From assembly GCF_001307275.1 (NCBI RefSeq), contig NZ_CP012831.1, forward strand, positions 6,626,501-6,690,500: a stretch of DNA of 64,000 nucleotides. Direction: 5' to 3'. This DNA is from Pseudomonas fluorescens (GTDB lineage Bacteria; Pseudomonadota; Gammaproteobacteria; Pseudomonadales; Pseudomonadaceae). The notes below the pieces were generated by a model. It searched no databases. It saw nothing but the letters and a program-made list of their open reading frames with translations, and was not told the origin of the DNA. Below are positions 44,695 through 54,578 of the stretch, one piece after another. The stretch's first letter is position 1, and each line of letters begins with the position of its first letter. The translations under genes were made by a program, and so were the position numbers.

Positions 44695-44705
44695 GGTTGC
44701 AGTCC

Positions 44706-46127
44706 TCACTCAGTTTCACGCTTGCGTACGTACAGCAGCTGCTGGCCGGTAAACTCCAGCAGCCCTTCAAGGCCGAACTCGACGCCGAACCCGGACATCT
44801 TGCTGCCGCCAAACGGCGTATTCGGCTGGATCTGCGCATGGCAGTTGACCCAGGCCATGCCACATTCCAGGCGACTGGCCAATGCCTGTGCCTGCTCGCT
44901 GTCGCGGCCCCAGACCGACCCTCCCAGGCCCATGTCGCCGGCATTGGCGCGGCGCAGGACATCCTCGACATCCTGATAGGCGATCAGGGGCAACACCGGA
45001 CCGAACTGTTCTTCGTCCACCAGGCGCTGTCCGTCGGTCACATCGGCGACCAGCGTCGGCGGATAGAAAAAGCCCGGGCGGTCCAGACGGGCACCGCCGC
45101 ACAACACCCGCGCCCCCTGGGCACGGGCGTCCGCCACCAGTTCCTCAACCAGTGTCAGTTGTTCGAGGTTCTGCACCGGGCCAAACGTGACCCCAGGCGC
45201 CAGGCCGTCACCCACCACCTGACGCCTGGCGATAACGGTCAGGGCCTCGGCAAAGGCCTCGTACTGGGATTGGTGGATGTACAAACGCTTGAGGGCGGCG
45301 CAGGTCTGTCCCATGTTCAGGAAGGCCGCCTGGAAAATGTCTTCGGCCACTGCCTCGACCGGCGTGCCGGGCAGCACGATGGCGGCATCGTTACCGCCCA
45401 GTTCCAGGGTCAGGCGCTTGAGGTTGCCCGCGGCGCCGCGCATCACGCTTTGGCCGGTGGCGGTCGAGCCAGTGAAGACGATCTTCTGGATGCCGGCGTG
45501 GGCAGTGATCGCGCTGCCGAAACCCTGTTCGCCGGTCACGCTATTGATCACGCCCCGAGGGACATGGCGCGCGATGATCTCCACCAGGCGTAAAGTGCTC
45601 AGCGGGGTCAGGCTCGACGGTTTGCTGATCACGCAGTTGCCGGCCCGCAACGCCGGCATGATGTGCCAGACGGCAATCATGAAGGGCCAGTTCCAGGGCG
45701 TGATCGATGCGACGACGCCCAACGGCTTGCGGTGCAGTTCAATGCGCTGGCTCGGGGTCTGCTCCACCAACTCCACGGGGATCTGTTGTTCGGCGGCGTA
45801 ACGCGTCCAGGCCACCGCGCCCATCACTTCGGAAAACGCCAGTTCCAGCGGCTTGCCCTGCTCCAGGACAATCAGCCGGGCCAACGACTCGGCGTCCTGT
45901 TCGATGTCCGCCGCGATGCTCTGCAGGCGCTGGCGGCGATCTTCATGGCTGCTGTATCGCCATTCGATAAAGGCCGACTGCGCCGCTTCGACGGCGAGGT
46001 CCAGCTGGGCCAGGGAACCGGCCGCGCAACGGGCGAACACGGTGCCGGTCGCCGGATTGATCACATCGAAGTGGCCGTTTTCGCCGTCGACCCGGGCCCC
46101 ATTGATGAGCATTTGATAATCGTGCAT
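44706..46127 (-). CDS. aldehyde dehydrogenase of the amine cluster
   Basis: A 473-residue ALDH. ITPWNWPFMIAVWHIMPALR near 143 is the cofactor-entry motif, FTGSTATGQSVMRGAAG follows near 220, the catalytic Glu is in LELGGNDAAIVLP near 243 and the Cys in NMGQTCAALKRLYIH near 276. The AAAGGAAG site precedes the ATG. It lies 11 bases before the aminotransferase and probably oxidises the amino- or semi-aldehyde that enzyme makes. It differs clearly from the other ALDH at 37651-39141. Confidence 0.87.
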   Translation of the reverse strand: MHDYQMLINGARVDGENGHFDVINPATGTVFARCAAGSLAQLDLAVEAAQSAFIEWRYSSHEDRRQRLQSIAADIEQDAESLARLIVLEQGKPLELAFSEVMGAVAWTRYAAEQQIPVELVEQTPSQRIELHRKPLGVVASITPWNWPFMIAVWHIMPALRAGNCVISKPSSLTPLSTLRLVEIIARHVPRGVINSVTGEQGFGSAITAHAGIQKIVFTGSTATGQSVMRGAAGNLKRLTLELGGNDAAIVLPGTPVEAVAEDIFQAAFLNMGQTCAALKRLYIHQSQYEAFAEALTVIARRQVVGDGLAPGVTFGPVQNLEQLTLVEELVADARAQGARVLCGGARLDRPGFFYPPTLVADVTDGQRLVDEEQFGPVLPLIAYQDVEDVLRRANAGDMGLGGSVWGRDSEQAQALASRLECGMAWVNCHAQIQPNTPFGGSKMSGFGVEFGLEGLLEFTGQQLLYVRKRETE

Positions 46128-46209
46128 AACATCTTCCTTTCACGCGCGGCCGGACCGTCCCGAACGACAGCGCAATTTTTTGTGTGGTTTGACGTGGTCG
46201 CGTGGCGCC

Positions 46210-47658
46210 CTAGAGCTTGTGGCTGCCCAACGCCATGAACCGCTCGGGCGAGGACTTGCGCAATCGGGCGGCGAGGAATACGCCGACAATCAGCGCGGCG
46301 GGAATGACGGCGCAAAGGCCGTAGGACAACAGTTGGCTGGCGCCGGTCAGCACGTCGAAATGCATCACCGCAAGGGCCAGGACCGCCAGCAATGCCAGGC
46401 ACGAAAAGCCCGGAAGAATCCGTCCACGCCAGAGCCCCAGCTTCAACTCCGGATGCGAGCGGAAATAGACCCATACCGCCGCCGAGGTCAGGGCCATGAG
46501 CAGGATCACGCACAACGTGGCCAGGTTGGAGAACCAGGCGAACAGTTGCAGGATCGGATCGGCGTCCAGCGCGGCGAAGATCAGCACCACCACCGCTGCG
46601 ATCAGGCTCTGCAGGACCGAGCCCATGTGCGGACTCTGGTGCACGCGATGGGTGGTGCCCAACCGGCTATGCAGCAAACCGTCACGCCCGATGGCGTAGA
46701 AGTAACGGGCCGCGGCATTGTGGAACGCCAGCAGGCCGGCGTAGATGCTGACCATGAACAGCACACGGATGATCTGGGTCAGGTGTGGGCCGACAAAGTG
46801 ATCGGACATGCCGTAGATGAACGTGGTGGGATCCTGGAGCGCCTGCAAGGTCGGTACGATCTTGTCCGCGCCTACGCCAACCACCATGGCCCAAACCGAC
46901 AGGGCATAGAAACCGCCGATCAACAGCACCGAGCTGTAGGTGGCGATGGGAATCGTACGGTGCGGGTTCCTGGCCTCCTCGCCGTAGATGGTGGTGGCCT
47001 CGAAGCCGATGAACGCCGCGAAGCAGAACAGCAAGCCGATGGACGGCGTGCCGCTGAACACATGGCTGCGATCGAACGAATCGAGATTGATGCCACTGTC
47101 GCCACCGGTCTTGAGGATGGCGAAATCCAGCGTCAGGATCGCCAGGTACTCGGCAATGACCACCACCGACAGCACCCGGGCCGACAGGTCGATCTTGCGA
47201 TAACCGAGAATCGCGATGCTCGCCATCGCCAGGAGCGAATACGTCCACCACGGCAAATCCAGGCCAAAGACACTGGCCATCGTGCCGCTGACCACGCCAC
47301 CGAACATGCCGTACAGCCCGACCTGGAGAATGTTGTAGGCGAACATCGCCAGCACCCCCGCCGCGCCACCGGCCAGGCCACCCAAACCGCGAGAGGTGAA
47401 CGCATAGAAACCACCGGCGTTGGTCATGTGCCGGGACATGGCCGTGTAGCCCGCCGAGAAGGCCAGCAACACCAACAGCGCCAGGAGCAGCAACGCTGGC
47501 GTACCCGCGCCGTTGCCCAGCATGATGCCGATGGGGAAACCGCCGGCGATGACGCTCAAGGGGCTCGCCGCCGAAATCACAAAGAAGATGATGAAGCCGA
47601 CGCCCAGGGCGCCGCGCTTCAACTCCGTCGAGCTGCTGATCGGGAAAGATACACTCAT
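46210..47658 (-). CDS. APC-family amino acid/amine permease
   Basis: A 482-residue inner-membrane transporter with about 12 spans. The unwound TM1 motif is VISAASPLSVIAGGFPIGI near 27-45, and TM6 has FCFAAFIGFEATTIYGEEAR near 211, both typical of amino-acid/polyamine/organocation exchangers or symporters. It is the first gene of the porin/aminotransferase/ALDH cluster on this strand, with an 82-base gap to the ALDH. It likely imports the amine or amino acid consumed by the cluster. The 478-base region upstream separates it from the divergent chemoreceptor gene. Confidence 0.88.
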   Translation of the reverse strand: MSVSFPISSSTELKRGALGVGFIIFFVISAASPLSVIAGGFPIGIMLGNGAGTPALLLLALLVLLAFSAGYTAMSRHMTNAGGFYAFTSRGLGGLAGGAAGVLAMFAYNILQVGLYGMFGGVVSGTMASVFGLDLPWWTYSLLAMASIAILGYRKIDLSARVLSVVVIAEYLAILTLDFAILKTGGDSGINLDSFDRSHVFSGTPSIGLLFCFAAFIGFEATTIYGEEARNPHRTIPIATYSSVLLIGGFYALSVWAMVVGVGADKIVPTLQALQDPTTFIYGMSDHFVGPHLTQIIRVLFMVSIYAGLLAFHNAAARYFYAIGRDGLLHSRLGTTHRVHQSPHMGSVLQSLIAAVVVLIFAALDADPILQLFAWFSNLATLCVILLMALTSAAVWVYFRSHPELKLGLWRGRILPGFSCLALLAVLALAVMHFDVLTGASQLLSYGLCAVIPAALIVGVFLAARLRKSSPERFMALGSHKL

Positions 47659-47876
47659 TGTTCTTGACCTTATTGTATGAGGCAGTTGTTGCTGGATCGG
47701 AGACGGCCAGTTTCGCCGACTCCAAAAGCTTATTGTTCTGCTTGCACGCTGGATTCGATGCTAGGCCCTTGCCAAAACCCTTCGCTATCCCAAAACGGCA
47801 GCATCCGAGGCGGCGCCCCAAAACAGGTCAGCCCAATGCTGTAACGCTGATCATGTCCCTGGACCAAACGACAACC

Positions 47877-47970
47877 TGTGGCGAGGGAGCTTGCTCCCGC
47901 TGGGCCGCGAAGCGACCCCTCTTTTCTGGGCCTGCTGCGCAGTCCAGCGGGAGCAAGCTCCCTCGCCACA
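47877..47970. repeat. REP inverted pair, family B
   Basis: TGTGGCGAGGGAGCTTGCTC at 47877 with its partner ending at 47970. It lies between the divergent permease and chemoreceptor genes, an uncommon spot for REPs, which mostly follow genes here. The rest of 47659-48136 holds no recognised element. Confidence 0.9.
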
Positions 47971-48136
47971 GGTTTTGTGTTTTCTTGGCGGAACCGCATT
48001 GCCCAACGCCGGGGCACAACGGCTGCCGATTAGGGATAACCGGTAGGCGCTTCCTGCCGCAAGATAGCCTCGCCCGTCGTTCAAACAGTGCGGGGCACAG
48101 AACAATAAAAATCCCTAAGCGCAGGAAAATCTCAGC

Positions 48137-50188
48137 ATGTTCTTCGCTCGTCTCTCTATCCAATGGCGGATCACGCTCCTGAGTGGGCTGTGCCTGCTGG
48201 CCGTCGTCGGGGCATTGACCGGTACCTCCCTGTATCAGAACCAGCAAGGCGCAACGCTGCTCAAGCAGCAAAGCAGTCAACTGCTCGGGCGCTCGGCCCT
48301 GGAAGGCCTGCAGGCACAGGGCCTGGCACACGGTCAGCGGGTGGAGCGCTTTTTCAGCGAAACCGCGATCTATGGGGAAGGTTTTGCCCAGCAGGTCCTG
48401 CAACTGCGCGCCCAGGCTTGGAACGGACGACTGACACCGGGGCAACTGCGCCAGGACCTGATCGCCGCGACCCGCCAAGCCCTCCAGAACCGCGAAAAAG
48501 TCCTCGGCTTCTACGTGGTGCTGTTTCCCGACGCGCTGGTCGGTGAAGATGCCGGTTTCATTGGCCAGCGCGATCTGGCCGGCAACGAAAAGGGTCGCTT
48601 CGCCTTGTACTGGTCGCAAAGCCAACCCGGCCACTTGGTGCAGGAGGTGCTCAGCGAAGCCCAGATCAGCGCCAACACCGCACCACCGGGCAGCGAGCCG
48701 GCCAACGCCTGGTACGTCTGCCCGCAGACCCTGGGACGCACCTGCGTGACAGAGCCCTACGCGATCGAGGTCGAAGGCCAGAAGACGTTGATGAGCAGCA
48801 TCTCCATACCGCTGCTGGACCAGGGCAACGTCATCGGCGTAGTGGGCATGGACATCAGCCTCGATACCCTCCAGCAACTGGCCGCCAGCCTGGCCAACGA
48901 CCTGTATCCCGGCCACAGCGAGATCAACATTCTTTCCCCATCAGGGCAAGTTGCCGGCCATAGCGGCACGGTTGACGGCACCTCGGTCGACGTTCGGCAA
49001 GCCGTGCAAACCGCTCCCGACAATAGCCCCTGGCAATTGCAGATACGCGTACCTGAAGCGCTTGTGCAAGCGCCAGCCCTGCACATGCAAGCGCAGTTGG
49101 ACGACAAGTATCGCCAGGCCAACTGGCTCAACCTCAGCCTCGGCTTGCTGGCTGCCGGCTTGGGACTGTTGCTCATCTGGCTCACCGCTTACGGCGTCAC
49201 CCGGCCACTGCTGAGGGTGGCGCATATGCTCGATGCGATTGTCGAAGGCGACGGCGATCTCACCCAGCGCCTGCCCAACGACCGCCATGATGAGTTGGGC
49301 CATCTGGCCAGGGGTTTCAACCGCTTTCTCGACAAGTTGCAGCCCATTATCCGCGATATCCAGCAAGCCTCCCTGGACACCCGCAACACCGCCGATACGT
49401 CGGCGCAGGTGGCCCGGGAAGTCAGCGCCGGCATGCACACGCAGTACCGGGAAGTCGAGCTGGCAGCGACCGCCTTGCATGAAATGAGCACCAGCGCCCA
49501 GGAAGTGGCTCGCCATTCCCACCAGGCGGCCGATGCCGCCACCGTCGCCGAAAACGCAAGCCGATCGGGGCGGGAATTGTTCGCCAACGCAGTCACCAGC
49601 ATCGACAGCCTCGACCGGCGCCTGGAAACCACACTCGTGCAAGTGCAGGCGCTGGCCGGCAACAGCCAACACATTGGCCAGGTGCTGGACGTGATTTGTG
49701 CCATTGCCCAACAGACCAATCTGCTGGCCTTGAATGCCGCCATCGAAGCGGCCAGGGCCGGTGAACAGGGGCGCGGCTTCGCCGTGGTGGCCGACGAAGT
49801 TCGCCATCTGGCCAGCAACACCCAGAACTCGGTCGAGCAGATACGCACGGTGATCGAAGCGCTGCAACAGTTGAGCCAGGAGGTCGTGCTCAGCACCCAA
49901 CTGAGCCGCGAACAGGCCAGGGACAGCGTCGCTCAAGTCGAAAAGACCCATGTGGCGCTGCAACACATCACCGACGCCGTGGAAGTGATCGAACACATGA
50001 ACCAACAGATCGCCAGTGCCGCCCTGGAGCAAAGCACTGTCGTGGAAGACATCAGCCATCGCGTCAGCGACATTCGGGCAATCAGCGAAACCTTGACCAG
50101 CCGGATGCAAGAAGCGTCGCAGGCGAGCCACTCGTTGCATGCCATGGCCAACCATCAACAGCAGTTGGTGGGGCATTTTCGGATCTAG
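48137..50188 (+). CDS. methyl-accepting chemotaxis protein with dCache sensor
   Basis: A 683-residue inner-membrane chemoreceptor. TM1 (about 11-32) is followed by a periplasmic dCache-type domain (33-330), TM2 (331-353), HAMP (354-407) and the signalling domain with hairpin tip QQTNLLALNAAIEAARAGEQ near 534. The sensor has a loop WYVCPQTLGRTCVTEPY (192-208) whose two Cys (195, 203) could form a disulphide beside the ligand pocket. No C-terminal CheR-tethering pentapeptide is visible. It is divergent from the amine cluster, so an amine or polyamine ligand is an attractive but unproven guess. Confidence 0.9.
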   Translation: MFFARLSIQWRITLLSGLCLLAVVGALTGTSLYQNQQGATLLKQQSSQLLGRSALEGLQAQGLAHGQRVERFFSETAIYGEGFAQQVLQLRAQAWNGRLTPGQLRQDLIAATRQALQNREKVLGFYVVLFPDALVGEDAGFIGQRDLAGNEKGRFALYWSQSQPGHLVQEVLSEAQISANTAPPGSEPANAWYVCPQTLGRTCVTEPYAIEVEGQKTLMSSISIPLLDQGNVIGVVGMDISLDTLQQLAASLANDLYPGHSEINILSPSGQVAGHSGTVDGTSVDVRQAVQTAPDNSPWQLQIRVPEALVQAPALHMQAQLDDKYRQANWLNLSLGLLAAGLGLLLIWLTAYGVTRPLLRVAHMLDAIVEGDGDLTQRLPNDRHDELGHLARGFNRFLDKLQPIIRDIQQASLDTRNTADTSAQVAREVSAGMHTQYREVELAATALHEMSTSAQEVARHSHQAADAATVAENASRSGRELFANAVTSIDSLDRRLETTLVQVQALAGNSQHIGQVLDVICAIAQQTNLLALNAAIEAARAGEQGRGFAVVADEVRHLASNTQNSVEQIRTVIEALQQLSQEVVLSTQLSREQARDSVAQVEKTHVALQHITDAVEVIEHMNQQIASAALEQSTVVEDISHRVSDIRAISETLTSRMQEASQASHSLHAMANHQQQLVGHFRI

Positions 50189-50289
50189 TGGCCTGTGCGC
50201 TTACACAATTTCACAGAGCACCTACAAAGCTTCACCCCTGGCATTGGCCTCGATCCCTACCATGGGCGGCTCAATATTGGGGAAGCACC

Positions 50290-51459
50290 ATGTCCAAGAT
50301 TCCTTTCGTCACACTGGGCTTGTTGGTCGGCGCGCTGCTGCTCAGTGGCTGTGATAGCGCTTCGAACCCGCAAGCCTCCGCCCCCCTGGCAAGCGTGCGT
50401 GTCGAAACGGTCCAGGCCCGGCCGCTGTCGATCAGCAACGAGTTGAGCGGCCGGATCGCCGCGCCACGGGTCGCCGAAGTCCGGGCACGGGTCGCCGGCG
50501 TGGTCTTGCAGCGGGTGTTTCACGAAGGCCGCGACGTCAAACAGGGCGAGGTGCTGTTTCGCATCGATCCGGCGCCGTTCAAGGCTGACCTGGACAGTGC
50601 CGAGGCGGCGTTGCGCAAGGCCGAGGCCAATGCGTTCCAGGCCCGCTTGCAGGCACAACGTTACGCCCAGTTGATCGATGACAAGGCGATCAGTGGCCAG
50701 GACTACGACAACGCCAGGGCCAACGTGCGCCAGACGGCCGCGGACGTCGCCGCCAACAAGGCCGCGGTGGAACGGGCGAAACTGAATCTCGGGTATGCCA
50801 CGGTGACCGCGCCGATATCCGGGCGCATCGGCCGCGCCCTGGTGACGGAAGGTGCTTTGGTGGGGCAGAACGAAAGCACGCCGTTGGCGTTGATCCAGCA
50901 ACTGGACCCGATCCACGCCGACCTCACGCAATCGACCCGCGAACTCAATGACCTGCGCCGCGCCTTTCGCGCAGGGCAACTGCAAGCGGTCGGCCAGGGC
51001 CAGGCCAAGGCCACCTTGATCCAGGACGACGGCAGCCCTTATCCGCTGCCCGGCAAGTTGCTGTTCACCGACCTCAGCGTCGACCCGAGCACCGGCCAGA
51101 TCACCCTGCGCAGCGAGTTCCCCAACCCCGACCTGGACCTGCTGCCGGGCAGTTTCATCCGCGTGCGCCTGGAACAGGCGGTCAACAGCCAGGGCATCAC
51201 CGTGCCGCAACGGGCCATCTTGCGCGACAGCGCCGGCATCGCCCAGGTGTTGCTGCTGGACGCCGAGCAGAAGGTCAGCCAGCAACCAGTGCAACTGGGC
51301 GCCGCGCAAAACGATCGCTGGGTCGTCACCCACGGTTTGAAACCCGGCGACCGCATCGTCATCGAAGGCCTGCAACACGCCCGTCCCGGCGAGCACGTCC
51401 GGATCGACGACTCTCCACTCCCCCTCGCCCAGGTTCCCGGGCCACAGGCAGGACACTAA
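50290..51459 (+). CDS. RND efflux periplasmic adaptor (membrane fusion) lipoprotein
   Basis: A 389-residue adaptor. Lipoprotein signal MSKIPFVTLGLLVGALLLSG-C with lipobox LSGC (Cys21) anchors it to the inner membrane. The lipoyl/barrel-sandwich halves (RVAEVRARVAGVVLQRVFHE near 58; YATVTAPISGRIGRALVTEG near 165) flank an alpha-helical hairpin rich in Ala, Gln and Arg. It bridges the pump to an outer-membrane channel. Start 50290 has GGGGAAG upstream; the frame upstream is not conserved. It precedes the pump gene by three bases. No channel gene or regulator is adjacent. Confidence 0.9.
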   Translation: MSKIPFVTLGLLVGALLLSGCDSASNPQASAPLASVRVETVQARPLSISNELSGRIAAPRVAEVRARVAGVVLQRVFHEGRDVKQGEVLFRIDPAPFKADLDSAEAALRKAEANAFQARLQAQRYAQLIDDKAISGQDYDNARANVRQTAADVAANKAAVERAKLNLGYATVTAPISGRIGRALVTEGALVGQNESTPLALIQQLDPIHADLTQSTRELNDLRRAFRAGQLQAVGQGQAKATLIQDDGSPYPLPGKLLFTDLSVDPSTGQITLRSEFPNPDLDLLPGSFIRVRLEQAVNSQGITVPQRAILRDSAGIAQVLLLDAEQKVSQQPVQLGAAQNDRWVVTHGLKPGDRIVIEGLQHARPGEHVRIDDSPLPLAQVPGPQAGH

Positions 51460-51462
51460 GCC

Positions 51463-54400
51463 ATGCCGCAATTTTTCATCGACCGTCCGGTATTCGCCTG
51501 GGTCGTCGCCTTGTTCATCTTGTTGTCCGGTGTCCTGGCCATCCCACAACTGCCGGTGGCGCAATACCCGGTGGTGGCGCCGCCACAAATCGAGATCTAC
51601 ACCGTCTACCCGGGCGCCTCGGCGCAAACCGTGGACGAAAGCGTGGTCAGCCTGATCGAGGCAGAACTCAACGGCGCCGACAACCTGCTGTATTTCGAAT
51701 CCCAGAGCAGCCTGGGCAGCGCCACCATCACCGCGACCTTCCAACCCGGGACCAACCCGGAACTGGCCCAGGTCGACGTGCAGAACCGCCTCAAGGCGGT
51801 GGAGTCGCGCCTGCCGCAAGCGGTCACGCAGCAGGGCCTGCAAGTGGACAAAGTCTCCGCCGGCTTCCTGCTGCTGATCACCCTTACCTCCAGCGACGGC
51901 AAGCTCGACGACGTGGCCCTCAGCGATTACCTGGCGCGCAACGTGATGAACGAGATCAAGCGCCTGGACGGTGTCGGCAAGGCCCAGCTGTACGGGGCCG
52001 AGCGCGCCATGCGGATCTGGATCGACCCGCAGAAACTCGTCGGCTTCAACCTGACCCCGGCCGATGTTAATGCCGCCATCGTGGCGCAGAACGCCCAGGT
52101 GTCGGCAGGCAGCCTGGGGGAATTGCCGAGCCGCAGCACCCAGGAAATCACCGCGACCATCGTCGTCAAAGGCCAGCTCAACACGCCGCAAGAGTTCGCC
52201 GACATTGTGCTCAAGGCCAATCCCGATGGCTCGACGGTGCGCATCGCCGACGTGGCACGGGTGGAGATCGGCAGCCAGGAATACCAGTTTTCCACGCGCC
52301 TGAACGGCAAGCCGTCCACCGCGGTGGCGGTGCAACTGTCGCCGGGCGCCAATGCCTTGAACACCGCGACCCTGGTACGCAACAAAATGGACGAGCTGTC
52401 GCGCTACTTCCCGGCCGGCGTGGCGTACAAGATTCCCTACGACACCTCGCCGTTCGTCAAGGTCTCGATCACCAAGGTGATCTACACCCTCGGCGAGGCG
52501 ATGTTGCTGGTGTTCGCGGTGATGTTCCTGTTCCTGCAGAACATCCGTTACACCCTGATCCCGACCCTGGTGGTGCCGGTGGCATTGATGGGTACCTTCG
52601 CGACGATGCTCGCGCTGGGGTTCTCGATCAACGTGCTGACCATGTTCGGCATGGTGCTGGCCATCGGTATCCTGGTGGACGATGCCATCGTCGTGGTGGA
52701 GAACGTCGAGCGGATCATGGCCCAGGAAGGCTTGTCGCCCAAGGAGGCCACACGCAAGGCCATGGGGCAGATCACCGGTGCGATCATCGGCATCACGCTG
52801 GTGCTGGTGGCGGTGTTCATTCCGATGGCGTTCATGCAGGGCTCGGTGGGGGTGATCTACCAGCAATTCTCGCTGTCGATGGCAACGTCGATCCTGTTCT
52901 CGGCCTTTCTCGCCCTGACCTTGACCCCGGCGCTTTGCGCGACCTTGCTCAAACCGATCGCCCAAGGTGATCACCACGCCAAAAGCGGCTTCTTCGGCTG
53001 GTTCAACCGTGGCTTCGACCGCTTCGGCGACCACTATCAGGGGTGGGTGGCCTATGCGGTGAAACGCAGCGGCCGTTATCTGCTGATCTACGGCGTGCTG
53101 CTGGTGGGCATGGGCCTGTTGTTCAGTCGCCTGCCCTCCTCGTTCCTGCCGGTGGAAGACCAGGGCTACACCATCACCGACATCCAGCTGCCACCGGGTG
53201 CGAGCAAAAACCGGACGGTGCAGGTGGTGGAGCAGATCGAAGCCCACAACGCCGGCGAGCCGGGGGTCGGCGACAGCACGATCATTCTCGGTTTCAGCTT
53301 TTCCGGCAGCGGGCAGAACGCAGCCCTGGCCTTCACCACCCTCAAGGACTGGTCGCAACGCGGCGCCGAGGATTCGGCGGCGTCGATTGCCGACCGCGCC
53401 AACCTGGCCCTGGGTCAAATCAAGGATGCCATGGCGTTCTCGGTGCTGCCGCCGCCCGTGGATGGCCTGGGCACCTCCAGCGGTTTCGAGTTCCGTTTGC
53501 AGGACCGTGGCGGACTCGGCCATGCCACCTTGATGCAGGCCCGCAGCGAACTGCTCGCCGCCGCCGAAAAAAGCCCGATGCTGATGAATGTGCGCGAAAG
53601 CGCCCTGGCGGAAGCGCCGCAGGTGCAACTGGAGGTCGACCGCAAGCAGGCCAATGCCCTGGGCATTTCCTTTGCCGATGTCGGCAGCGTGTTGTCCACG
53701 GCGGTGGGTTCGGCCTACATCAACGACTTTCCCAACCAGGGGCGGATGCAGCGGGTGGTGGTCCAGGCCGAGGGCGACCAGCGCAGCCAGGTCGAGGATC
53801 TGCTGAAGATCCACGTGCGCAACAACAGCGGGAAAATGGTCCCGTTGTCGGCATTCGTCCAGGCCCGCTGGACCCAGGGGCCGGCGCAATTGACCCGCTA
53901 TAACGGTTATCCGGCGGTGAGCATTTCCGGCGAACCGGCACCGGGCTACAGCACCGGACAAGCCATGGCCGAAATCGAACGGCTGGTGGCCCTGGGGCCG
54001 ACGGGCCTGGGCCAGGAATGGACCGGGTTGTCCTTGCAGGAACGCTTGTCCGGCAGCCAGGCACCGATCCTGTTGGGCCTGTCGTTGCTCGTGGTGTTCC
54101 TGTGCCTGGCGGCGCTGTACGAGAGCTGGTCGATCCCGACCTCAGTGTTGCTGGTGGTGCCACTGGGTGTGCTTGGCGCGGTACTGGCCGTGTCGTTGCG
54201 CGGCATGCCCAACGACGTGTTCTTCAAGATCGGGTTGATCACCATCATCGGCCTGTCGGCGAAGAACGCGATCCTGATCATCGAGTTCGCCAAGAGCCTG
54301 TACGACGAAGGCCACGACTTGATCGACGCCACACTCCAGGCCGCACGCCTGCGCCTGCGACCGATCATCATGACCTCGCTGGCGTTCATCCTCGGGGTGG

Positions 54401-54558
54401 TACCGCTGGCGATTGCCACCGGTGCCAGCTCGGCGAGCCAGCAGGCCATCGGCACCGGGGTGATCGGCGGGATGATCACCGCCACGCTGGCGGTGGTGTT
54501 CGTGCCGGTGTTTTTCGTGGTGGTGATGAAGCGTGTCAGGCGGGTTGATCCAAAGTGA
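51463..54558 (+). CDS. RND multidrug efflux pump, HAE1 family (MexD/MexB-like)
   Basis: A 1031-residue proton-driven inner-membrane pump with 12 spans and two large periplasmic loops. The proton-relay Asp pair lies in GILVDDAIVVVENVER near residue 407, and the TM10 Lys is in GLSAKNAILIIEFAKSLYDE near 930. The N-terminus FFIDRPVFAWVVALFILLSG and length place it with MexB/MexD/AcrB, closest by eye to MexD. It probably exports amphiphilic drugs or metabolites. The outer-membrane factor must come from elsewhere. A 1234-codon antisense open frame over this gene is a codon-bias shadow. Confidence 0.92.
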   Translation: MPQFFIDRPVFAWVVALFILLSGVLAIPQLPVAQYPVVAPPQIEIYTVYPGASAQTVDESVVSLIEAELNGADNLLYFESQSSLGSATITATFQPGTNPELAQVDVQNRLKAVESRLPQAVTQQGLQVDKVSAGFLLLITLTSSDGKLDDVALSDYLARNVMNEIKRLDGVGKAQLYGAERAMRIWIDPQKLVGFNLTPADVNAAIVAQNAQVSAGSLGELPSRSTQEITATIVVKGQLNTPQEFADIVLKANPDGSTVRIADVARVEIGSQEYQFSTRLNGKPSTAVAVQLSPGANALNTATLVRNKMDELSRYFPAGVAYKIPYDTSPFVKVSITKVIYTLGEAMLLVFAVMFLFLQNIRYTLIPTLVVPVALMGTFATMLALGFSINVLTMFGMVLAIGILVDDAIVVVENVERIMAQEGLSPKEATRKAMGQITGAIIGITLVLVAVFIPMAFMQGSVGVIYQQFSLSMATSILFSAFLALTLTPALCATLLKPIAQGDHHAKSGFFGWFNRGFDRFGDHYQGWVAYAVKRSGRYLLIYGVLLVGMGLLFSRLPSSFLPVEDQGYTITDIQLPPGASKNRTVQVVEQIEAHNAGEPGVGDSTIILGFSFSGSGQNAALAFTTLKDWSQRGAEDSAASIADRANLALGQIKDAMAFSVLPPPVDGLGTSSGFEFRLQDRGGLGHATLMQARSELLAAAEKSPMLMNVRESALAEAPQVQLEVDRKQANALGISFADVGSVLSTAVGSAYINDFPNQGRMQRVVVQAEGDQRSQVEDLLKIHVRNNSGKMVPLSAFVQARWTQGPAQLTRYNGYPAVSISGEPAPGYSTGQAMAEIERLVALGPTGLGQEWTGLSLQERLSGSQAPILLGLSLLVVFLCLAALYESWSIPTSVLLVVPLGVLGAVLAVSLRGMPNDVFFKIGLITIIGLSAKNAILIIEFAKSLYDEGHDLIDATLQAARLRLRPIIMTSLAFILGVVPLAIATGASSASQQAIGTGVIGGMITATLAVVFVPVFFVVVMKRVRRVDPK

Positions 54559-54578
54559 GGCCCGGCCGGGCCAGCGCT

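Noticed and set aside
50257..53961. 1234-codon open frame on the minus strand opposite the RND pump and adaptor genes
   Set aside because: It mirrors codon bias of the plus-strand genes, has His/Gln/Arg-rich low-complexity composition, matches no family and covers two clear RND genes.
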